A DNA stretch of 5,644 nucleotides from Candidatus Bathyarchaeota archaeon (GTDB lineage: Archaea > Thermoproteota > Bathyarchaeia > Bathyarchaeales > Bathyarchaeaceae): the NCBI GenBank assembly GCA_020356305.1, contig CP070636.1, positions 100,509-106,152 on the forward strand, given 5' to 3'. A program made the translations under genes and the position numbers. The notes under the pieces are model-generated. The model was not told where the DNA came from, ran no database searches, and was given only the letters and a program-made list of their open reading frames with translations. Below are positions 1 through 4,868 of this stretch, one piece after another. Position 1 is the stretch's first letter; every line of letters begins with the position of its first letter.

Positions 1-1
1 A

Positions 2-901
2 AACGAGATAGAAATTGAGGCGAACGGCGAAGTTCCCGGCTACGTGCTGAACCAGTTCTCCATGGATGAACATGAAAGCTACTTTAGGATAGCAACTACA
101 ATTCGCCACGTTTCGACAAGTTGGGACGACGTGTCCTCCAAGAATCACGTGTACGTTCTCGATATGAATCTAGATATTGTTGGAAGGCTAGAAGATCTTG
201 CTCCTGGAGAAACGATTTACTCCGCTAGGTTCATGGGCGAGAGATGCTATCTCGTAACCTTCAGAAAGATTGACCCTCTCTTTGTGATAGATTTAGAAGA
301 TCCCAGAAGCCCGAGAGTTCTCGGCCAGCTGAAGATAACGGGCTACTCAGACTATCTGCATCCATACGACGAAAACCACATTATCGGCATAGGCAAAGAA
401 ACCGTTGCAGCGGAGGAAGGAAACTTCGCATGGTACCAAGGAGTGAAAATATCGCTCTTCGATGTCACCGACGTTGAAAACCCCAAAGAGATAGACACGT
501 ACGAAATAGGCGACAGAGGAACAGACTCCCCTGTCTTGATGGATCACAAGGCACTTCTGTTCGATAAATCGAAAGATCTTCTGGTGATACCGGTTTTGGT
601 TGCGGAGATAGACGAGGAAAAATATGTTGGTGAGGTCCCTCCATATATTCATGGAGACTTCGTCTGGCAAGGTGCCTACGTGTTTGACATATCACTGGAC
701 GAAGGGCTTTTCCTGAAGGGCGGAATAACACACTTAGAAGATAGTAATGATCTAGCGAAAAGTGGCTATTACTTCTCCTCTCCTTACTCTGTGAAAAGGT
801 CTCTCTACATAGATAACATGCTCTATACCATTTCAGACAAGAAAATACAGATGAACAATCTGGAGGATCTCGAAGAGATTAACGAAGTAGAGTTACTCTA
901 G
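2..901 (+). CDS. C-terminal part of a secreted-type beta-propeller domain protein (5'-truncated by the window)
   Basis: This is the last 299 residues of a protein whose start lies left of the window. The frame is open from base 2 (N-E-I-E-I-E-A-N-G-E-V-P-G-Y) to TAG at 899-901. The GTG at 44 is an internal valine, because the conserved run GEVPGYVLNQFSMDE spans it. The sequence matches what I know of the archaeal 'secreted protein with C-terminal beta-propeller' family (distant WD40 relatives, PF09826-like). Blade-like repeats of a beta-strand followed by a D-x-x-x-P turn are visible: VIDLEDPRSP (95-104), SLFDVTDVENP (151-161) and YVFDISLDEG (226-235). Conserved signatures include GYSDYLHPY (114-122), FAWYQGVKISLFDV (142-155), GDRGTDSPVL (170-179) and VWQGAYVFD (221-229). 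The end, EEINEVELL, is the normal family C-terminus, so the 3' end is complete. Members usually carry a signal peptide or membrane anchor upstream, which cannot be seen here. The role is unknown, probably a cell-surface scaffold or binding protein. Confidence 0.88.
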   Translation, partial: NEIEIEANGEVPGYVLNQFSMDEHESYFRIATTIRHVSTSWDDVSSKNHVYVLDMNLDIVGRLEDLAPGETIYSARFMGERCYLVTFRKIDPLFVIDLEDPRSPRVLGQLKITGYSDYLHPYDENHIIGIGKETVAAEEGNFAWYQGVKISLFDVTDVENPKEIDTYEIGDRGTDSPVLMDHKALLFDKSKDLLVIPVLVAEIDEEKYVGEVPPYIHGDFVWQGAYVFDISLDEGLFLKGGITHLEDSNDLAKSGYYFSSPYSVKRSLYIDNMLYTISDKKIQMNNLEDLEEINEVELL

Positions 902-1070
902 ATGACAGACAGAGAAAGGATTACACCCGAAAACCGTTGCGGCTGAAAAACTTCTAAAAACGTTGAAAAAGTTGGCAAGCGGTATCGCCGTGGTAGGTAG
1001 AGTTCGAATTCCAACTCTGGCATTTGAAACTGGACCTGACGTAGCCAAGGAAAAAAAAGGGGAGTTATGA
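902..1070 (+). pseudogene. possible small gene broken by a single-base frameshift, function unknown
   Basis: An ATG at 902 directly follows the stop codon of the beta-propeller gene. That frame reads MTDRERITPENRCG and stops at 944. From about 927 the next frame is open to TGA at 1068-1070 and looks protein-like: it reads TVAAEKLLKTLKKL, then ASGIAVVGRVRIPTLAFETG, then a Lys/Glu-rich tail. Removing one A from the AAAA run at 930-933 would join the two parts into a 55-residue protein: a charged start, an amphipathic Leu/Lys helix, a beta-strand-like middle and a charged end. I do not recognise it. It may be a decayed gene, a sequencing indel or a chance open frame. There is no good Shine-Dalgarno sequence before 902, although translation could be coupled to the upstream stop. 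Confidence 0.28.
1051..1058 (-). terminator. oligo-T terminator for the minus-strand DUF1846 / small-ORF transcript
   Basis: Eight consecutive A on the plus strand are read as CCCC-TTTTTTTT-CC on the minus strand. The run lies 26 bases past the stop codon of the small minus-strand ORF. Archaeal RNA polymerase terminates at oligo-T tracts without needing a hairpin. The tract follows the small ORF, and I see no comparable run in the 27 bases between that ORF and the DUF1846 stop. This suggests that both lie on one transcript. Confidence 0.42.
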
Positions 1071-1084
1071 TGCTGTCTGCTTTG

Positions 1085-1351
1085 CTAAGCCACACCGTGA
1101 TAGGCATCTAGGAAATCTGCCCAGCCGGTTGCTTGTCCCCAAGCAACTCCGCTGACATAGCGCGCGCGCCAATCGCCCTTCCAATAGTTTGCCTTGGCCC
1201 AGTAGAAGGTTAATCCGCAGCAGCCCGTCATTTTCTTCCCGTTCCATACGGCTACCACCGCGTTGTTCACAGCGATCTTAACATTCTCTTTTGCCGTCAC
1301 CAACGAAGCAGGGATGCGCTCTTCCAAGAGTTGATCCATGCATGCATGCAT
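1085..1351 (-). CDS. small Trp-rich hypothetical protein, 88 codons
   Basis: The ORF begins 27 bases after the DUF1846 stop codon on the same strand and ends at TAG (1085-1087), so it is placed as the second gene of a two-gene unit. I do not recognise the product. It is 88 residues from ATG at 1351, or 84 from the in-frame ATG at 1339. It begins MHACMDQLLEERIPASL, has a beta-like hydrophobic stretch NNAVVAVWNGKK (29-40) and a double cysteine TGCCG (42-46). Its C-terminal half is rich in aromatic residues and glycine, with six tryptophans spread from residue 36 to 76 (FYWAKANYWKGDW, AWGQATGWADF). There is no signal peptide or clear membrane helix. No Shine-Dalgarno sequence is visible. Base composition is about 53-60% GC in the two 60-base lines I counted, well above the DUF1846 gene. 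It could be a real small gene, or a remnant of a longer foreign gene. Confidence 0.42.
   Translation of the reverse strand: MHACMDQLLEERIPASLVTAKENVKIAVNNAVVAVWNGKKMTGCCGLTFYWAKANYWKGDWRARYVSGVAWGQATGWADFLDAYHGVA
1338..1351. repeat. 14-bp perfect palindrome of ATGC units
   Basis: ATGCATGCATGCAT is its own reverse complement and consists of three and a half ATGC units. It lies at the 5' end of the small minus-strand ORF and supplies its first ATG, plus out-of-frame ATGs at 1347 and 1343. It could be a protein-binding palindrome or simply a short tandem repeat. Confidence 0.6.
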
Positions 1352-1378
1352 AGCGACAAATCTTTGGTTTTGCTATTT

Positions 1379-2935
1379 TCAAGCAGAATAGTTAGGGATA
1401 TAAGTCTCATTGGGAAACGGCAAGTTTGCATCCGTCGTTAAATGGAAGCCTATCTGATTCAGTGTCTTTTCGTTACCTTCGTTTATGAGATGCGTACTGT
1501 GCATCTCACATCCTTTCAATTTGTCCAGCACATCTAGGCATTTGCGTGCGTTCTCGTCTGTTACCGCGCTTGCAGCCATTGCATTGAGTATTTCTTTTAC
1601 GTCTAATGATGTGCTGCTTAGCCCAATTGTATTCTTTAGTCGTATCATGCTTCGGATTACGTTTGGAGATATCACGTCGACTTTATCCGGTATTTTGGCC
1701 ATAATTTTTGTTGCATTAAGAAGCGCTGCCGATTCAGCGTATAGTAGCGGCGAATTATTGCCTGTTATGATTGCAGGCTTGCCTGAATCCAAAATGATTT
1801 CGATTGCTGCACCACAGAATACACCCCTATATCCCTTTCCCTCTTTCTTTCTCTTTCTAGCGTTTTCTGCCGCTTTTCTTGCTGGGAGGACAACAGAACG
1901 ATCCTCAGGTTTAACGCCCGCCTTTTCCATTATTTTCTCTATTCTCTCAAATGTATCGTAGAAAGTATCGCCTTCTATGAATTCTGCGTGATACCTGAAA
2001 TAGCGTCTTACGATTTCTTCTTTGCTTGCTTGACTCACCGCATCATCATCGATTAATCCTTCTCTAACCATGTTGACACCCATGTCAGTTGGTGATTCAT
2101 ATTTCGCCATTGGGTCGTCTTTGTCGACTATTTTGTCAATTATTTTCTTCATTATCGCGAAATTTTCTACGTCTCGGCTGTAATTGATTGCCGTTATTCC
2201 GTATGCTTTTTTGTGGAATGGGTCCATAACATTGTAGTCTCCAATGTCAGCGGTTGCTGCTTCATACGCAATATTCACGGGATGGTTGAGGCATAGATTC
2301 CATACTGGGAAAGTCTCAAATTTTGCAAAACCTGATTGGACACCCCGTCTTCTGTCATTGTAAATTTGTGCCATACAAAACGAGAATTTGCCGCTACCTG
2401 GTCCAGGTGCAGTGACAACTACAATCTTTTTCTCAATATTCACATATTCTTGTTTTCCGTATCCTTTATCACTCACCAGAAAATCCAAGTCTTCAAGATA
2501 GTTCGGTATTTCATAATGTATGAAAACGGGCAATCCCCTATTCTGAAGTTTCTGTTTGAATTTTTTCGCTGTCGATGCGCTGTTAAACCTGTTTATCACC
2601 ACAGCAGAGACATCTAAACCAAACTCGCGAAGATCGTTTATGTCTTTAAGTATTTGATCATCATATGTTAATCCAAAATCTCGTCGAATCTTTCTTCCTT
2701 CAATATCCTTCGCACTGATACAATGTATTATTTCAATTTTGTTTCCGAGGCGCCGAAGCATCTGAACCTTCGTGTCAACATCAAAGCCTGGAAGCACACG
2801 TGAAGCATGAGAATCATAACACAACTTGCCGCCGAATTCCAGATACAGTTTTTCGAACAACGAAACTCGGTCGAGTATCTTCTTCACCTGTGCATTCAAG
2901 TATTTTTTTGTGTCGAACCCTATTTTTCTGATAAT
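1379..2935 (-). CDS. DUF1846 (UPF0371) family protein, unknown function, with probable ATT start
   Basis: A protein of about 518 residues, close to the roughly 500 usual for DUF1846/UPF0371, a cytosolic family known mostly from Firmicutes and Actinobacteria with no settled function that I know of. Family landmarks, numbered from ATT, are KYLNAQVKKILDR (11-23), LYLEFGGKL (30-38), the signature VVVTAPGPGSGK (172-183), AKFETFPVWNL (204-214), NHPVNIAYEAATADIGDYN (216-234), DPFHKKAYG (237-245), SPTDMGVNMV (280-289) and the C-terminal KGCEMHSTHL (474-483). APGPGSGK resembles a Walker A loop but lacks the Ser/Thr after Lys, so nucleotide binding is only a suggestion. The start needs care. The first TTG (2899) lies inside the conserved KYLNAQ block and has no Shine-Dalgarno sequence. 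The conserved reading KIGFDTKKYL continues upstream, and AAGGAGAGG sits 8 bases before ATT at 2935. No ATG, GTG or TTG occurs between the upstream in-frame stop and 2899. The gene is AT-rich (37-43% GC in three counted lines, against 50-53% in two lines of pyrG), which suggests a different origin. Confidence 0.9.
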   Translation of the reverse strand: MIRKIGFDTKKYLNAQVKKILDRVSLFEKLYLEFGGKLCYDSHASRVLPGFDVDTKVQMLRRLGNKIEIIHCISAKDIEGRKIRRDFGLTYDDQILKDINDLREFGLDVSAVVINRFNSASTAKKFKQKLQNRGLPVFIHYEIPNYLEDLDFLVSDKGYGKQEYVNIEKKIVVVTAPGPGSGKFSFCMAQIYNDRRRGVQSGFAKFETFPVWNLCLNHPVNIAYEAATADIGDYNVMDPFHKKAYGITAINYSRDVENFAIMKKIIDKIVDKDDPMAKYESPTDMGVNMVREGLIDDDAVSQASKEEIVRRYFRYHAEFIEGDTFYDTFERIEKIMEKAGVKPEDRSVVLPARKAAENARKRKKEGKGYRGVFCGAAIEIILDSGKPAIITGNNSPLLYAESAALLNATKIMAKIPDKVDVISPNVIRSMIRLKNTIGLSSTSLDVKEILNAMAASAVTDENARKCLDVLDKLKGCEMHSTHLINEGNEKTLNQIGFHLTTDANLPFPNETYIPNYSA

Positions 2936-2961
2936 TTGACTATCCTCTCCTTTGAAGCCAT
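2920..2961 (-). other. 13-codon ATG micro-ORF overlapping the DUF1846 start
   Basis: ATG at 2961-2959 opens a frame reading MASKERIVKLSEK that stops at TAG 2922-2920, 15 bases inside the DUF1846 gene. Its AAG GAG AGG codons are the Shine-Dalgarno sequence of that gene. A slip of one base back at the A-run just before the stop, or one more A in the run, would continue it as SEKIGFDTKKYL into the DUF1846 frame. It may be a coupled leader ORF, an extended N-terminus hidden by an indel, or chance. Confidence 0.25.
2944..2952 (-). promoter_or_regulatory. Shine-Dalgarno sequence deciding the DUF1846 start
   Basis: AAGGAGAGG on the minus strand lies 8 bases upstream of ATT at 2935-2933. No comparable purine-rich site precedes the TTG at 2899, whose upstream sequence is GACACAAAAAAATAC. 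The spacing is what fixes ATT, rather than TTG, as the preferred start. Confidence 0.6.
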
Positions 2962-3029
2962 CAGCGCGCGATATTTTCCTTGCGGCTACGTCGACATATA
3001 CAATGGGCTACGGTTATGGTCTACAGTGC

Positions 3030-3039
3030 ATAAAAACCA
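3030..3039 (-). promoter_or_regulatory. candidate TATA element for the DUF1846 gene
   Basis: On the minus strand this reads TGGTTTTTAT, an AT-rich box about 100 bases before the ATT start, which would give a leader of about 70 bases. A rival is TGTATATGT at 2994-3002, which would give a leader of about 35 bases. Neither has a convincing BRE, so the choice is tentative. Confidence 0.22.
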
Positions 3040-3084
3040 TTTGATAATATCAAAAACTATGAAAAATTCTTTTCGAAAAGCACA

Positions 3085-3100
3085 CGCGAAAAGCTTTTTT
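3085..3100 (+). promoter_or_regulatory. BRE/TATA-like promoter of pyrG
   Basis: CGCGAAAAGCTTTTTT has the layout of an archaeal promoter, a CGAAA-type BRE running into an A/T-rich TATA box. Transcription would begin about 25 bases downstream, near 3120-3125, leaving a leader of about 50 bases before the pyrG start. The 8-mer CGAAAAGC also occurs 13 bases earlier at 3074-3081, inside the perfect palindrome CTTTTCGAAAAG (3069-3080), which is a possible operator or a second BRE. Confidence 0.42.
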
Positions 3101-3132
3101 GTGTCGCGAACGAGATTTCATTGACGCAATGT

Positions 3133-3151
3133 CAGACAGTCGCATTGTCTG
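3133..3151 (+). promoter_or_regulatory. hairpin in the pyrG leader
   Basis: CAGACA (3133-3138) and TGTCTG (3146-3151) can form a perfect 6-bp stem with a 7-base loop, ending 10 bases before the Shine-Dalgarno sequence. An alternative pairing, CAATG (3127-3131) with CATTG (3143-3147), excludes it. That leaves room for a switch between two folds, although nothing here shows that one exists. Confidence 0.3.
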
Positions 3152-3161
3152 CAAGTTCATC

Positions 3162-3169
3162 AAGGAGGT
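3162..3169 (+). promoter_or_regulatory. Shine-Dalgarno sequence deciding the pyrG start
   Basis: AAGGAGGT is a near-perfect match to the 16S rRNA 3' end. It lies 6 bases before ATA at 3176, where the homology also starts. The first TTG of the frame, at 3224, is 54 bases away, too far to be served by this site. Confidence 0.72.
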
Positions 3170-3175
3170 CTAGTT

Positions 3176-4816
3176 ATATCTAATAATCGATCTGTCAAGT
3201 TTGTTTTCGTAACTGGCGGCGTATTGTCCTCTGTTGGCAAGGGCATAGTCACATCTTCAATTGGAAAGATGCTTCAGGTGCGAGACTTCAAGGTTACAGT
3301 GATAAAGATTGATCCGTACGTGAATGTGGACGCGGGAACAATGAATCCTTACATTCATGGGGAAGTCTATGTGACAGATGACGGAGGCGAAACCGATCTC
3401 GACCTCGGCGGATATGAAAGATTTCTAAACCTCAACCTCCCCAAAGACAACAACATAACAACTGGCCAAATATACCATGCCGTCATCGATGAAGAGCGGA
3501 GGGGCGATTTCTTGGGGAAATGCGTTCAAATAGTCCCCCATGTAACCGACGAAATCAAGCGTCGAATCCGCTTGGTTGCTAAGCGATCAAAGGTCGACGT
3601 TGTCTTAACCGAGTGTGGAGGAACCGTTGGAGACATAGAGGGACTGCCCTTCCTTGAAGCGATCCGTCAGATGCGTTTAGAGAAAGGATTTGAGAACACA
3701 CTGTACGTTCACGTTGCCCTAGTTCCAATCTTAGGCGTCACCGGGGAAATGAAAACAAAACCCCTCCAGCACAGCGTCAACGAGTTACGCCGCATCGGCA
3801 TCCAACCAGACACAATCGTCGCCCGATGCAGGAAAATGATTGACTCTGAAGCTCTTCAAAAGATCGCGCTCTTCAGCACAATCCCAGAAACCGCCGTGTT
3901 CTGCTCCTACGACGTTTCCTCGACCTACCAGCTTCCACTGATCTTGGATGAGCAGGGCATGGGCGATTACGTTTGCAAAAGGCTAAGCTTGCCACAAAGA
4001 AAACCAGAGTGGAACAGCTGGAAAACATTTGTAGACGCCTTCGTAAACCCCCATTTTGAGGTTAAAATAGCGTTGATCGGCAAGTACGCGGGCTTGGTTG
4101 ATAGCTACGTAAGCATGAACGAGGCTTTAAGACACAGCGGGGCAGCCTGCCAATCCCAAGTTTTGATTGACTACATCGAGGCAGAAACTTTTGAAAAAGA
4201 TCCGCCCAGACTAAACCTTCTCAAAAATCACGACGGAATATTTGTTCCTTACGGCTTCGGCCCCAGAGGCATCGAAGGAAAAATCAAAGCCATCCGTTTT
4301 GCCCGTGAAAACAACGTGCCGTTTCTAGGAATCTGCTACGGCTTTCAAATGGCGGTCGTAGAGTTCGCCCGCAACGTTTGCGAATTGGAAGGTGCAAACA
4401 GCACCGAAGTCAACCCAGACACACCCCATCCCGTAATCGACCTGATGCCTGAACAGCGAGAAATCGAGTATAAAGGAGCGACAATGCGTCTTGGCGCACA
4501 CAAAATCATGGTTAAGAAAGGAACGTTGGCACACAAACTGTATGGTGCTGAGGAGATTTTGGAGCGCCACCGTCACCGATGGGAGGTCAACCCAGACTAT
4601 TGGAACACTTTTTGGAACCACGGATTGATCTTCTCTGGCCATAGTCCTGATGGTCGAAGAATGGAAATTCTGGAGTTGCCCGAAAAGTTCTTTTTCTTCG
4701 CTTCTCAATTCCACGGCGAATTCAAGAGCCGCCCCGGCAAACCTGATCCAGAATACTACGGCTTTGTCAAGGCGTGCTTGGACAAAAAACTGGGTAAATC
4801 GAAACCAGAATTCTGA
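3176..4816 (+). CDS. pyrG: CTP synthase (glutamine-hydrolysing), with probable ATA start
   Basis: CTP synthase converts UTP, ATP and glutamine to CTP, the last step of de novo pyrimidine nucleotide synthesis, in the cytosol. At 546 residues it is of normal length. The synthetase domain (about 1-285) shows the N-terminal strand and ATP loop [13 protein letters not shown] (11-23), the acidic [11 protein letters not shown] (69-79), [11 protein letters not shown] (146-156) with the likely Mg-binding Glu146, and KTKPLQHSV (193-201) for UTP/CTP. The class I glutaminase domain (about 294-546) keeps the triad: Cys387 in GICYGFQ, His513 and Glu515 in [16 protein letters not shown] (463-472) is also typical. 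Pocket residues depart from the common pattern: VPYGFG for VPGGFG, CYGFQ for CLGMQ and FHGEF for FHPEF. The reading is conserved upstream of the first TTG (3224), which would delete the first strand. No ATG, GTG or TTG lies between the in-frame stop at 3122 and 3224, so ATA at 3176, placed 6 bases after AAGGAGGT and giving [15 protein letters not shown], is the best start. Confidence 0.97.
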   Translation: MSNNRSVKFVFVTGGVLSSVGKGIVTSSIGKMLQVRDFKVTVIKIDPYVNVDAGTMNPYIHGEVYVTDDGGETDLDLGGYERFLNLNLPKDNNITTGQIYHAVIDEERRGDFLGKCVQIVPHVTDEIKRRIRLVAKRSKVDVVLTECGGTVGDIEGLPFLEAIRQMRLEKGFENTLYVHVALVPILGVTGEMKTKPLQHSVNELRRIGIQPDTIVARCRKMIDSEALQKIALFSTIPETAVFCSYDVSSTYQLPLILDEQGMGDYVCKRLSLPQRKPEWNSWKTFVDAFVNPHFEVKIALIGKYAGLVDSYVSMNEALRHSGAACQSQVLIDYIEAETFEKDPPRLNLLKNHDGIFVPYGFGPRGIEGKIKAIRFARENNVPFLGICYGFQMAVVEFARNVCELEGANSTEVNPDTPHPVIDLMPEQREIEYKGATMRLGAHKIMVKKGTLAHKLYGAEEILERHRHRWEVNPDYWNTFWNHGLIFSGHSPDGRRMEILELPEKFFFFASQFHGEFKSRPGKPDPEYYGFVKACLDKKLGKSKPEF

Positions 4817-4829
4817 ACCCATAAGTCAA

Positions 4830-4845
4830 TCTTGCGTGCGCAAGA
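4830..4845 (+). promoter_or_regulatory. short hairpin between pyrG and the protease gene
   Basis: TCTTGC-GTGC-GCAAGA is a perfect 6-bp stem with a 4-base loop, 13 bases after the pyrG stop. No T-run follows, so it does not look like an intrinsic terminator. The two genes are probably co-transcribed, and this may be an RNA-processing or stability element. Confidence 0.3.
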
Positions 4846-4868
4846 GATTTCTAAAAGAGCGGAACACG

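Larger units (their letters stand above)
3129..3173 (+). other. 14-codon ATG micro-ORF in the pyrG leader
   Basis: ATG at 3129 opens a frame reading MSDSRIVCKFIKEV that ends at TAG 3171-3173, two bases before the proposed ATA start of pyrG. Its AAG GAG GTC codons contain the pyrG Shine-Dalgarno sequence. If transcription starts near 3120-3125, this is the first AUG of the message and nearly leaderless. Termination so close to the pyrG start would suit translational coupling. No Shine-Dalgarno sequence precedes it, and an ORF this short can arise by chance. Confidence 0.27.

Noticed and set aside
999..1018. tRNA T-arm look-alike around TTCGAAT
   Set aside because: The stem is AGAGTT/AACTCT with an 8-base loop, not 5+7, and no acceptor, D-arm or anticodon arm can be drawn around it.
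1067..1111. 14-codon ATG ORF after GGGGAG
   Set aside because: It is antisense to the end of the small minus-strand ORF, the spacing is too short for the Shine-Dalgarno-like site, and there is nothing to support translation.
1160..1169. (GC)5 run as a structural or Z-DNA element
   Set aside because: It is explained by Arg-Ala-Arg codons in the small ORF and is too short to claim more.
1485..1961. 158-codon plus-strand ORF
   Set aside because: It is fully antisense to the DUF1846 gene, has a low-complexity hydrophobic/serine product and shows no family resemblance; it is a shadow of the real gene.
2897..2899. TTG as the start of the DUF1846 protein
   Set aside because: It falls inside the conserved KYLNAQ block, with no Shine-Dalgarno sequence and clear family sequence upstream.
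2807..3124. 105-codon plus-strand ORF across the divergent promoter
   Set aside because: It overlaps the conserved DUF1846 N-terminus on the other strand and the pyrG promoter; the product looks random.
3224..3226. TTG as the start of CTP synthase
   Set aside because: It would remove the FVTGG strand needed for ATP binding, and it is 54 bases from the Shine-Dalgarno sequence.
4325..4822. 165-codon minus-strand ORF
   Set aside because: It is antisense to the glutaminase domain of pyrG, and its sequence has no recognisable features.
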